Shown here one piece after another: positions 44,749-55,979 of a stretch of DNA of 64,000 bases. Source of the stretch: Lycium barbarum (Eukaryota > Streptophyta > Magnoliopsida > Solanales > Solanaceae); assembly GCF_019175385.1 (NCBI RefSeq), contig NC_083341.1:89430321-89494320 (forward strand), given 5' to 3'. The first letter of the stretch is position 1, and each line of letters begins with the position of its first letter. Both the position numbers and the translations under genes were made by a program. The notes beneath the pieces are model-generated. The model was not told where the DNA came from. It did no database searches and saw nothing but the letters and a program-made list of their open reading frames with translations.

Positions 44749-46909
44749 CATCAGTTAAAGATTCAAGCAGAGGATGTTCCTAAAACTGCTTTTCAGACCA
44801 GGTGTGAGCACTATGAGTTCTTGGTTATGTCTTTTAGGCTAACAAATGCCCCAGCTACGTTCATGGATCTGATAAACAGTGTGTTTAAGCCCTATTTAGA
44901 CTCATTTGTAATAGTGTTCTTTGATGATATCCTAGTATACTCTAGAATTAATGAAGAACATGAGAAACATTTGAGGATTGATCTTGGGGTATTGCGAGAG
45001 AATGAGTTGTATGCTAAATATTCCAAGTGTGAATTATGGTTATCTCCTGTGTCTTTCTTGGGGCATGTTATTTCGAAAGAGGGTACGATGGTGGATCCTA
45101 AAAAAATTCAGGCAGTCAAGAAATGGGCTAGGCCCACATCAGTGATAGAGATCCGTAGTTTTGTGGCTCTGGCTAGCTACTATTGTCGGTTTGTGAACGG
45201 GTTTGACTCTATTGCTTCTCATTTGACCCATTTAACTTAAAAAGAGGTACCGTTTTAGTGGTTCGACGAGTGTGAGGAAAGTTTTCAAAAGCTCAAAACA
45301 TTATTGACCACAACACCGATTCTAGTGTTGCCCGCAGAGGGCAAGGATTTTGTTGTTTACGGTAATGCTTCACGTTCTGGTTTAGGTGTTGTTTTAATGC
45401 AGGAAAAAAAGGTGATTGTTTATGCCTCTCGGTAGTTGAAGGTGCATGAGAAGAACTATCCTACTCATGATCTAGAGTTGGCAACTGTGGTGTTTACATT
45501 GAAAATTTAGAGGCACTACTTGTATGTTGTCCATTGTGAGGTGTACACAGACCATCGCTGTTTGCAGCATGCGTTCACTCGGAAGGATCTGAACTCTAGA
45601 CAGCAGAGATAGATGGAACTGCTAAAAGACTATGACATCACCATTTTGTACCACCCTGGTAAGGCAAATGTGTTAGCTAATGCATTGAGCAGGAAGTCGG
45701 CTAGTATAGGAAGTCTGACTCGTTAGATTTCTTCTAAGCGTCCGTTGGCTAGAGAGGTTCAGACTCTGGCTAACAGTTTTATGAGACTGGATATTTCTAA
45801 CACAAGGAAGGTGTTGGCTTGTGTAGAGGCTCGGTCATTATTTTTAGAGCAGATTAAAGCTAAGCAGTTTGAAGATGCTAAGCTCTGTAAAATATGTGAT
45901 AAGGTGTTGCATGGTGAGGTCAAAGAGGCCGTGATTGACAAGGAGGGCATGCTGCGAATCAAATGGCGAGTGTGTGTGCCACATGTGGGCGACTTGATTT
46001 AGGCCATTCTAACAGAGGCTCATAGTTCGAGGTATTCTATCTATCCTGGTGCCACTAAGATGTATCGTGATTTGAGGCAACATTAATGGTTGACTAGGAT
46101 GAAGCGTGATATAGTGGAGTTCGTTGCATAGTGTTTAAATTGCCAACAGGTGAAGTATGAATATCAGAAACCTAGGGGTACACTGCGGAGGATGCCTATT
46201 CCTAAGTAAAAGTGGGAAAGGATAGCTATGGATTTCGTAATGGGTCTTCCGAAAATGCTAGGGAAGTTTGACTCTATCTGGGTTATTGTGGACAGGTTGA
46301 CTAGGTCTGCCTATTTATTCCTATCTCCATCGTGTCCGACAAGGGCACCACGTTCACATCCAGGTTTTGGGAGTGTTTGCATGAGGAGTTGGGTACGAAA
46401 TTGAAACTTAGCAAAGCCTTCCACCCTCAGAATTACGGGTAGTCTGAGCGGACTATTTAGGTTTTTCAGGATATGCTTCGTGCGTGCGTGATAGATTTTG
46501 GTGGGCATTGGGACCAGTTTTTGCCCTTAGCCGAATTTGCCTACAATAATAGCTATCACTTGAGTATTGATATGGCCCCATTTGAGGCGATGTATGGAAA
46601 GAGGTATAGGTCTCCTATTAGATAGTTTGATGTGTTCGAGGTGAGGCCGTGGGGTACCGATCATCTGAGAGAGTCCCTAGAGAAGGTGAAGGTGATTCAA
46701 GCCAAGCTTCTAGCAGTGCAGAGTAGGCAGAAGGAGTATGCGGACTGCAAGGTCCGAGATCTTGAGTTTGAGGAAGGAGAGTAAGTGCTATTGAAAGTCT
46801 CACCCATGAAGAGTGTGATGAGGTTTGGGAAGAAGGGCAAGCTTAGCCCGAGGTACATTGGTCCGTTTGAGATTCTCAAACGCATGTGAGAGATGGCTTA
46901 CAAGTTAGA
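44749..46909 (+). pseudogene. Element G: decayed gypsy pol (RT, RNase H, integrase)
   Basis: It starts mid-RT at [15 protein letters not shown], where B interrupted the SGYHQ motif. RT (44749-45237) keeps FFDDILVYS. RNase H (45241-45730) keeps HDLELATVV and YTDH. Integrase (46003-46909) keeps MDFVMGLP and [11 protein letters not shown]. More than ten in-frame stops and at least one frameshift occur, mostly at codons that are Trp, Gln or Arg in relatives. Wording differs from A, B, H and I, so G is a separate family, probably also a chromovirus. F interrupts it at 46910 after AYKLDV. Confidence 0.85.
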
Positions 46910-49428
46910 TGTTCTATCCCGTATTTTGCACATTCGGATATTTCAAGAAAATCGCGATAAGTTAAGGGCAAGGCTACTTTTTTTTCGATTTTATTTTTAT
47001 TCACAAGTTTTTTAATAATGGAATGGAAATATTAAGAATGGCTAGGGGTAAAAAGGGAAAATTCAAGAAGGTTCATGCCAAGAGCCATAAGTGGCCGTGT
47101 GGCTATGTGGGTCCCACCCATGACTTGGCCAATTAACTCAAGCCATGAGTGGGGGCATGTGTCCACCTTATATTCGTAGGGGCTAATTATATATATGGAC
47201 AAGAGATGACATAGCAAGACATATTCATCTTTCACAATTCAAGAAACTTCAAGAAAAAGAGGAGCCATATTCGGCCGTGGCTAGCCGAATTTGAGGCCAT
47301 AAAGTTGATCAAAAAAATAATAATTTTCTTCTAGTATTTCAACCAATTGGAAGGCCCTTATTAACGTGGAGTAGTTGTTGGAGCAAGCAAAGCATTCATT
47401 TGTGCAATTTACCAACCCTAGCCAAGTTGAGAAGTGAAAGGGTAAAGGTAAGGTTTAATCTCCTTTTCTATGTGATAGGGATGGTTTGTGAGTGTTGTAG
47501 TATGTAGAAATGGATGAAATTCATGAAATATGTGTGTGGGTTGTGGCCGTGTAGGGGCTGCCTTGGTAAGACGTGATGAATCGATTTTATTTAATATTTT
47601 TTGTTGTTGTTGTTGTGGATTCCATGATGAAAATGAAGGTTTGATGGCTTAAAATGAAGTTGTAATCGTTGTGGGCTGTTGTAGAAGTTAATGTGACGTT
47701 AGTATGGTTTCTTATATTTGCATGAAAGATGTTATTAACGTGTGGTTGTTGGTATAATTCATGAACTTGGAAGCGGGGAGTGTGTTGTTGTTGGTCTTAT
47801 TGAGTTTGGAAGATTGTGAGTTGGGTTGTTGTGGTTAATTTGAATGTAAATGAAATGTCGTCAAATTATGTAGAAAGGGTTGCTAACGTTAGGATGCATT
47901 TTGAATTAATTGTTGAAGTTGAAAATATGATTGTTGGTATTGTTGTTGATGATTTGGCCGAGTTGAATTCTCGGAGTTGGTTGAATTTACAGGGGAAATG
48001 CTGCCCGAATTTCTGTATGTGAATTGCTAGCGTAGAATCGGATTCCTAAATACCTATAGCTAATGTTTGCTATCTTCTGACATTGTTGTAGATCTTGGGA
48101 AAGTCGAGATTTAAGTTCGGATTAGCTTAGGAAGCGGACAAGGTATGTAAGGCTTACCCTTTCTTTCTTTGGCATGTTCTAGAGGTAAGTAAGATACAAT
48201 ATTCAACTTGGGGTAACTTTACTCTTTAGTTCCGAGCTTTTTTACGATTCTTATTCACTTCTTGATACTTTGGTATAACCGAGTCCATTGTATGATTGAA
48301 TAGCGAGCAAAGCATAAAGAGTCTCTATTCCTAAAAGGGTTCTATAAGGATTAATGTCCCTAACTTTCATAGGAGGTCTCGGATTGCTCTGAAACGTTCA
48401 TAGAGGTTTCTGTAATGAATAACGTCCATAACTTTCTTATACTAACTCAGATTGACTCGAAACGTGTTTATGATCCTTCAAGTGTCGAGTAGTGTACTTA
48501 CATATTGAGTCCCAAAAGTTGATTTATATGCATATGGTTTCTCACTACTCTGCCTCAATATGTCGTTCACTGAGTCCCGGGCCACGACACGTTCTCGTGT
48601 GTATTCCACTGCATTGTTCACCGAGTCCCTCACTAGAGGGCCGGGACACGTTATCTGTATATGTATATGATGATATGATGACATGATGATATGATGATAC
48701 GGGGATGGCCGCCAGGATGGCATATGATGATTCTATTCACCGAGTCCCTCACTAGAGGGCCGGGACACGTTATACGCATATGATATATGATGTTGACATG
48801 CATGACTTTATCCACCGAGACCCTCACTAGAGGGTCAGGACACGTTAGATGTATATATGATATATGATGTTGATATGCATGATTTTCATTTCATAAGGCA
48901 AGTGTATTGATGTTTTTAAAAGTCATAATTGTTTCGGGAAAATCTCCATTTTAGTTATGATCCTCTTTACTGTATTTCATGCCTTACATGCTCATTTCTT
49001 CGGGGGTTGCGTTTCATGCCACGTAGGTGTATATAGATGAGTAGAGGATATTGCTAGAAGATGTTCCAGCTGGGTTGACAAGCTCCATTTCTTTCCGGAG
49101 TTTTGCCGAGTCAGAGTATATACGTTATGGTATATAGCATGTTAGAGACATTGCAGACAGAGTCACGTATATAGTATGTCAGTCTTGTAAGCGGCTCTGC
49201 AAACCGACGTACAATTATGCATTATGTTACAAATCCCATATGATTACAAATTCTACTTGATTTGTGAACGACGAAAAGAATGGTTTTGACAGGATTTTCA
49301 TTATGCATTACATTTCGTAATTTAAGAGTCCAGTGAGGTTATGAACGTAACGAGAACCAGCGGGTTCGCTCGGCTCTGTGTATGGGGGTCGGGTGCCCAT
49401 CATACCCTATCAGGATTGGGGTGTGACA
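46910..49428 (+). mobile_element. Element F 5' LTR
   Basis: 2519 bp from TGTTCTATCCCG to GGGTGTGACA. It is related at its start to the C/D/E LTRs. It carries a donor-like AAAG|GTAAGG (47447/47448), a GGGAAATGCTGCCCGAATTT motif (47994 region), a 51-nt micro-exon-like segment (48092-48142) bounded by TTGTTGTAG and GTATGTAAGG, and a tandem repeat. The R/U5 stem is reduced to CTTCGGGGGTTGCGTTTCAT (49000 region). The left flank is TTAGA (46905-46909). The right half of F lies beyond the window. Confidence 0.9.
48560..48870 (+). repeat. Degenerate tandem repeat in the F LTR
   Basis: Four spaced blocks of CACCGAGTCCCTCACTAGAG then GGCCGGGACACGTTA, separated by ATATGATATATGATG-type filler. CCCTCACTAGAGGG inside each unit is a near-perfect palindrome. 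Confidence 0.8.
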
Positions 49429-49431
49429 AAT

Positions 49432-49443
49432 TGGTATCAGAGC
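49432..49443 (+). promoter_or_regulatory. Element F primer-binding site
   Basis: TGGTATCAGAGC, a perfect initiator-Met tRNA complement, lies three bases after the LTR end. Confidence 0.95.
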
Positions 49444-49496
49444 AGTTCATCCTAGGGGTTGTCTGCAAAGTCGTGTCCGGTAGAGACCTGTTTATG

Positions 49497-49526
49497 GGTG
49501 TGAAGCCGACCACACTTATAAACAGG
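49497..49526 (+). promoter_or_regulatory. Element F leader hairpin (variant loop)
   Basis: The arms CCTGTTTATGGGTGTG and CACACTTATAAACAGG form a continuous stem. The outer pair is C-G where C, D and H have T-A, a compensatory difference. The loop AAGCCGAC is not palindromic. Confidence 0.65.
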
Positions 49527-50904
49527 AGGCTGCAGGGCATTTAGGAATTATTGACATTCTTTATGTCTTAGATCGTGTGATAGAGCCAAGTCATAGGAAA
49601 TGAGATTCCTTGCACTAACCTTTGATCTCAACAGAAGCATAGTATCGACGAGAGAAGGTGAGTGATGATATGGAAAGTCACAGGGTAAGTTTTGATATTT
49701 TAATTCTTCTACCTGAAATTGGGAGCCCTGGGTGGCTGGGATATGTCGTATACATATGTATGCCCTGTAAGGCATTATTGGTATTTGCTGCGTGTAGATT
49801 TTGAATAGTAAGAATTGTAAAGGAGACTCTGTCAGAATTTTTTTCAAAATCAAGTCGTTTAGTTAGGTTCACTTAACAGGAAGAAGCGTGGAAAGGAAAT
49901 ATCGTAAATAGACAATAAGTGGGATGCGTTGTTTTAGAGGAGTTATGGATTTGGCATGGCATGAAGAACGATTGCGAGAAAGACGATTAGCGGTCCGAAG
50001 GATTAAAATAGGTTACATTCGAGGTTTAGTAGGAGCAAGGTCTATTGGGGGATTCAGGGAAAGTCGACAAATGAGTCCTCTTGTGGATTATTATATAAGA
50101 ATGGTGAGTGGAAATCCAAACAGGCTGATACCCGAGTATTTATAAGTAATGGCGACGAAGGTGTGTTCCCTACCCTCAGGAACCTGGGAATCCAGGATGA
50201 AAGGTAGCCATACACACAGGTGAAAGGTGAATATTGGGGATTGAAAAGGCTAAAATAGTAATTGTTAAAGGAGAGAGATGTGTTACGAGAATGTCTCGGA
50301 ATCTGTTAAGACTTCAACTTGCTCCAGATCACGTAATGAAGGTCATGCGGGGAGGTGGATGCGATTATATCGGCAGTAATGCACCGGATATCATCAAAAT
50401 TTCAAGGTTAAGCGTGCTAAGGTGAGAGAAATATTAGGATGGGTGACCCCCCTGGGAAGTGTACTAAAAAGTCCTATAGATTTAGACATAAGAGGCAAAT
50501 GAAAAGCTAGAGTAGCCTAAGGGAAATTAGAGTATACGAAATGGTTGGAAACCTTAAGAGGTCGCGTAGGACAAGGCAGACTAGACCGGTGAAGAGAAAG
50601 AAAGTGCATCACAGCACTGGAATTAGGATGAGTTTGAATAGCGTTTGGAAATATTTTGTAGGCGAGATGGTAGCAATTATATATACATATATATGAATGC
50701 GTATGATATCCCATATGTGATTGTATCAATGGGTATGGGTACCCCAGCAGTCGGCGTAGTGGTATATTGAAGGCATTGATCGAACAGGGTGATAAAGTTC
50801 AAGTGACAAAAGAACGTTACCAGGTAGGATGATGTTATCATCATCACAGGCGAGAACTGCAAAGTCCTAAGGTAATGACATCTGGAAAAAGGGGAAAGTG
50901 AGTA
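49527..50904 (+). other. Element F internal non-coding region
   Basis: An acceptor-like CTCAACAG ends at 49634 and is followed by the conserved C/D/E/F block (49755-49850), short frames without recognisable domains (for example 49924-50145), and a 5S-like segment (50355-50465). No gag or pol was seen before the solo LTR at 50905. Confidence 0.75.
50355..50465 (+). ncRNA. 5S rRNA-derived segment inside element F (best preserved)
   Basis: It can be followed along most of plant 5S: GGTGGATGCGAT at the 5' end, AATGCACCGGAT in the first third, GGTTAAGCGTGCT (A box), GAGAGAAATATTAGG (intermediate element region), GGATGGGTGACC and CCTGGGAAGT (C box). The 5S 3' end is lost after about 50460. There are too many changes for a working rRNA gene. 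Confidence 0.88.
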
Positions 50905-53279
50905 TGTTACACCTCGGAAATTTTTCTGTTAGTGTACAGTGAGTAGGGTAGCAAAGGACATAGCGTATGCGGTGTTTTGGAGACGAGTGATAACGTCCTA
51001 TAGATTGGTATCGAAGTGTTGAACAATTGTTAAGAAGGTTCCATAAGGATCGGAGATGAAACGAAGTGAAAAAAATGAGATTCAGTGAACTGGTGGGTCA
51101 TATGGTCAACTATATGGACCGTAAAAGGGTTTTACAGCCGTATAATGAACAGCAGAAGTGTCACAGAAGAGACTGTTGAAGAGTGAGTTTTACGGTAGGT
51201 TATACGGACCGTATAATGGTTTGACGATCCGTAAAATGAACCGTCAAGTTGACACAGAGAAGAGTGGCCACTGGATCAGTTTTACGGTCAATTATACGGA
51301 CCGTATAATGGACCGTAAAATGGCATCGGGACTGATTTGCATTTTATAAAAATATGATCCAAGTTTCATTTTCTCATTTCCTCTTCTCACTCCATGACCC
51401 TCTCTCTCTCTAGAACATTCCATACTCTTCCAAAACAAGACTTCAAGTAGAAATTTAGGATCAAGATCACCAATCCACAAAAACCTAGTGTAAGAACACA
51501 TCAAAAGGATCATTTAAGGCAAGAAATTCCATAGAAGGTGGAACTAGGGTTTGGCCAAAGTGAAGCATTCCAACTCAAGACTTGTTCAACTATTATCTAA
51601 GGTATGTTTCATGACTTTATCATGTTATTTAAGGTATTAGGAGGCTAGGAAGCTTGAATGGTAGAAAGGCATGGAAAATGGGTCTTAAATGGATTAATAG
51701 TGTCATCATGGGATGATAGTGGTATTGAATCATGAATGTTGAAGTGTTAGGATTACGAATACGATATTAATGATGTTTATATCATCAAACAAGTATTAAA
51801 GGTGCGAGAACACAATAATGAGCTATACGGATAAATGTGGGAAAATTGGAGGGAAATGGTGAAATATGGTGAATAGATATAAGTGATGGTTGATGGTTGT
51901 AATATTGTGGATATTGTGGTGAACATTGGGAATTGATATAGACGATGGGAAAAGTAGTACAAATAAAGGAAGTGCTGCCCAATTTTCTCTAGAAATAGTG
52001 ACGCATTCTGTTAAGTCAATTAACTAATGTTAGTCCAATTCTCTCGTGAAGGTAACGACGTGACCTTGAAGGAAGACAAGGGATCGATAACGTAGCTAAG
52101 AGACAAGGTATGTGAGGCTAGTCCTTTCCTTCTAACGACATGAATCTTATAACTCGAATCCCTATCTTCTTCATGAGTTCCTATATTCCGAAAAGTTAAA
52201 AGCCAACTTCCATAAATGCTTATATGAGATAAGAGACACAATATGTTGATGCTAGAATGATGATGATGTTATTCATTGCCTACACTCACCTTATGTGCTA
52301 GTTCTTTCAAGGCGAGGCAGAATGTCCATGATTGTTCCATAATGTAATCGGGGGATCACGACCTTACGTCACCCCGGTAGAGTAAAATCAATCTCGAGTC
52401 TTATGCAGGTACTATGATAAGATAAGTATTTTATAATGAGCACATTATTATGATTATTTTATGATAAGCATGGCATGAGCATTTCACACCAGGCCTAGTT
52501 GGCCGGGCAGTCACCGCTGAGGCGGGCAGCTATACGGATACACCATGACCTTCTGGCATGGGCAGACACCACTAGTGGGCGGCATGAGATGGTACCTCGG
52601 ACGCGGGAAGCCCTGATGTGGGCTAATGTTATTGATTATCACACCGTTCCGATATGGACGGGCAGCTTGCATATGATGCATACATGTTATGATGATAAGT
52701 ATGAGTAAGACATCATGCATTATTTCATTATGAATGTCAGTCGGGTCCAGATGTTTCACATTGATGTTCTCATTATACTATTAATGTCTTTCTTCATTAT
52801 TTATGCCTCTCATACTCAGTACAATATTCGTACTGACGTCCATTTTCTTGGGACTCTGTGTTCATGCCCACAGGTAGACTGGGAGGCGAGCTTGATCCCG
52901 ATTCTTAGGAGCTGACAACGGATTGAAAGCACTCCATTGTTCGGAGGTGCTTATGATTATTCCTTTGGTGTATATACATTTTGGGCACGACGGAGTCTTG
53001 TTCCGTCTATATGTACAATATGTCAGTAGAGTCTCGTAGATGCGCAGTGTGGGTAGTATGGTCTCACATTTTTCATGTATATGTGTACTTATTATTTTGA
53101 TATACTAAAGATCTATATACATGTTAAAGTATTTATGTTTCCCTATAAATTATGACTTTTCCATGCTTTGAGTTAAAAGAAATAAAAAGGGCATTAATCG
53201 AGTAAGGTGAGTAATTGAGCGGGTGGTGCTCGGTGGTTAGCCCCGGGTACCCGTCGCAGTCCCTAGATGGGTCGTGACA
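50905..53279 (+). mobile_element. Solo LTR H1
   Basis: A full 2375-bp LTR, TGTTACACCTCGG to GGGTCGTGACA, flanked on both sides by GAGTA (50900-50904 and 53280-53284) with no primer site after it. This is a solo LTR left by LTR-LTR recombination. Modules present are U3 palindromes (51096-51323), a TATA box (TTTTATAAAAATAT, 51341 region), a leader ending CTAAG|GTATGT (51601/51602), GTATGTGAGG (52108) and R/U5 hairpins (52815-52875). Confidence 0.93.
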
Positions 53280-53340
53280 GAGTATAAGGAAGCTAAGGAG
53301 ATCAAATGTCGAACTTGAAGGTAACGGCGTGACCTTGAAG
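53280..53340. other. Short junction between H1 and the H LTR fragment
   Basis: 61 bp: the GAGTA duplication, then TAAGGAAGCTAAGGAG, then a GAAGGTAACGGCGTGACC copy that repeats sequence just downstream. The first part is probably F internal sequence. The second looks like a local duplication of the H LTR. Confidence 0.5.
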
Positions 53341-54581
53341 GTAACTAATGTTAGTCCAATTCTCTCGCGAAGGTAACGACGTGACCTTGAAGGAAGACAT
53401 GGGATCGATAACGTAGCTAAGAGAAAAGGTATGTGAGGCTAGTCCTTTCCATCTAACAGCATGAATCTTATAACTCGAATCCCTATCTTCTTCATGAGTT
53501 CCTATATTTCGAAAAGTTAAAAGCCTACTTCCATAAATGCTTATATGAGATAAGAGACACGATATGATGATGCTAGAATGATGATGATGTTATTCATTGC
53601 CTACACTCACCTTATGTGCTAGTTCTTTCAAGGTGAGACAGAATGTCAATGATTGATCCATAATGTAATCGGGGGATCACGACCTTACGTCACCCCGATA
53701 GAGTAAAGTCAATATCGAGTCTTATGCAGGTACTATGATAAGATAAGTATTTTATAATGAGCACATTATTATGATTATTTTATGATAAGCATGGCATGAG
53801 CATTTCACACCGAGCCTAGTTGGCCGGGCAGTCACCGCTGAGGCGGGCAGCTATACGGATACACCATGACCTTCTGGCATAGGCAGACACCACTAGTGGG
53901 CGGCATGAGATAGTACCCCGGACGCGGGATGCCTGGACACGGGCTAAAGTTATTGATTATCACACCGTTCCGATATGGACGGGCAGCTTGCATATGATGC
54001 ATACATGTTATGATGATAAGTATGAGTAAGACAGCATGCATTATTTCATTATGAATGTCAGTCGGGTCCAGATGTTTCAAATTGATGTTCTCATTATACT
54101 ATTAATGTCTCTCATACTCAGTACAATATTCGTACTGACGTCCATTTTCTTGGGACACTGTCTTCATGCCCACAGGTAGACAGGGTGGCGAGCTTGATCC
54201 CAATTCTTAGGAGCTGACAGCGGACTGAAAGCACTCCATTGTTCGGAGGTGCTTATGATTATTCCTTTGGTGTATATACATTTTGGGCACGACGGAGTCT
54301 TGTTCCGTCTATATGTACAATATGTCAGTAGAGGCTCGTAGATGCGCATTGTGGGTAGTATGGTCTCACATTTTTCATGTATATGTGTACTTATTATTTT
54401 GATATACTAAAGATCTATATACATGTAAAAGTATTTATGTTTCCCTATAAACTATGACTTTTCCATGCTTTGAGTTAAAAGAAATAAAAAGGGCATTAAT
54501 CGAGTAAGGTGAGTAATAAAGCGAGCGGTGCTCGATGGTTAACCCCGGGTACCCGTCGCGGCCCCTAGCTGCGTCGTGACA
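53341..54581 (+). mobile_element. Element H 5' LTR, 5'-truncated
   Basis: It matches H1 from 52020 to its end with scattered substitutions and one 19- to 20-bp deletion near 54107. The first 1.1 kb of LTR, with the promoter, is missing. It contains the R/U5 hairpins (54114-54178) and ends GCGTCGTGACA. Confidence 0.9.
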
Positions 54582-54585
54582 AAAG

Positions 54586-54597
54586 TGGTATCAGAGC
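54586..54597 (+). promoter_or_regulatory. Element H primer-binding site
   Basis: TGGTATCAGAGC, a perfect initiator-Met tRNA complement, lies four bases after the LTR end. Confidence 0.95.
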
Positions 54598-54639
54598 AGT
54601 TCGTCCTAGGAAGTATCTACGAGCCGTGTCTAGTAGAGT

Positions 54640-54678
54640 CTTGTTTATGGTGAGTTGCGCGCCACGCTAATAAACAAG
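54640..54678 (+). promoter_or_regulatory. Leader hairpin with GCGCGC loop (H)
   Basis: The arms CTTGTTTAT and ATAAACAAG pair perfectly. The upper stem GGTG/CACG is partly broken. The loop TTGCGCGC has its palindrome at 54657-54662. Confidence 0.7.
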
Positions 54679-54787
54679 AGGCTACAGGGCATTTAGGAAA
54701 ATGACCATCCTTCTTCTCATGAGATCGTGTGATAGAGCCGTGCCTAAGATTACATCCTTCCTAAAAGTGTGTTATGGTTTCATAAAA

Positions 54788-55979
54788 ATGCCGCCAAAAT
54801 GAAAAGCTACTGCCGCCCAGAAGTGCAAGGCTACGACAAAAAGGCGGGCAGAACAAGAGCTTTCGCTGAATGTAGAGGAAGGTGAATCGCAAAATGCAGT
54901 CGTGCCCGATGTAGAAGAGCAAGGAGGAGCCTCAGCTCCGATTCCTCCACCGGGTGCTTCGGGTCAACAATTATCCGAGGCCATACATTTATTGACACAA
55001 TTGGTTGCCGCTCAGGCACAACGACAGAATGCGGGTCCAAGTGATCGTTCAGCTAGTATGAGAGCCCGTGATTTTATGACCTTAAATCCCCCAGAATTCT
55101 TTGGGTCGATGACGGATGAAGATCCGTAAAACTTCATTGATGAAATGTTGAGGACCTTAAAGATTATTCATGCCTCCGAGATTGAATCCGTAGAGTTGGC
55201 CTCTTATAGACTCCTCGATGTGGCGGTGTTATGGTACAAAAATTGGATGGCATCAAGAGGAGAGAATGCACCACCTCCCGTTTGGCAAGAATTTGTGGAT
55301 GCCTTTATTTGTCATTACTTGACACCCGAGGTCCGTCGAGCTAGAGCGGACAGGTTCTTGAATTTAAAGAAAGGAAGAATGAGTGCCCGAGAGTATAGTG
55401 TGCAATTCAATTCATTGGCCAGGTACGCTCCAACTATGGTGGCCGACATGGGAGACCAGGTCTATAGATTTGTGAGTGGTCTAGGGCCACATCTGTTCAG
55501 AGATTGTTTGACGACCTCCTTGCAAGACGGGATGGATATTTCCCGGATACAGGCTCATGCTTATAATCTTGAGGAACGACAACAGCAGCAGATGAGTGAT
55601 CGCGATAATGATCGAAGACAAGGTAAGAGGGCTAGATTTATGAGAATGAGCAGTGAGCATAGAGGGGGACCGAGACAGATGCATTCTAGGCACTCAGGTT
55701 AGTCAGCGACCGGTGCGCCTCCCAGATTCTCAGACAGGAGGTTTGATTGTTCTTTCCAGTCAGGACAGGGCCCTAGATTTTCAGTTTAGGGGAGATTCTA
55801 GTCAGAGGAGACCTCCAGTACCGCGGTGCAGCCAGTGCGGTAAATTGCATTCTGGACAGTGTCGTCAGGGTTCGGATGCTTGTTATGCCTGCGGGCAAGT
55901 TGGTCATATGATGAGAGACTGTCCTTCAGCAAGAGATAGGGCTGGGACTCAGCCTACAGGTTCAGCAGTGGGTTCTTCT
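54788..55979 (+). pseudogene. Element H gag
   Basis: The ATG at 54788 (MPPK) is followed by an early TGA at 54800. The same frame continues through EAIHLLTQLVAAQAQ, PPEFFGSM, TAA at 55126-55128, then 185 codons of capsid (WQEFVDAFICHYLTPEV, NSLARYAPTMVADMGD). A frameshift near 55770 leads to the zinc knuckle CYACGQVGHMMRDC (about 55880-55921). The acceptor-like site before the ATG is mutated (TTTCAT instead of TTTCAG). Confidence 0.88.

Noticed and set aside
48560..48870. CRISPR-like spaced repeats
   Set aside because: Degenerate LTR minisatellite with related, not unique, spacers in a eukaryotic genome.
49924..50145. 73-codon Arg-rich frame in element F
   Set aside because: The aligned part of D and E has no matching frame. 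It is probably chance in purine-rich sequence.
50355..50465. Functional 5S rRNA gene
   Set aside because: Many substitutions, missing 3' end, no tandem array and a fixed position inside a retroelement. Kept as a 5S-derived module only.
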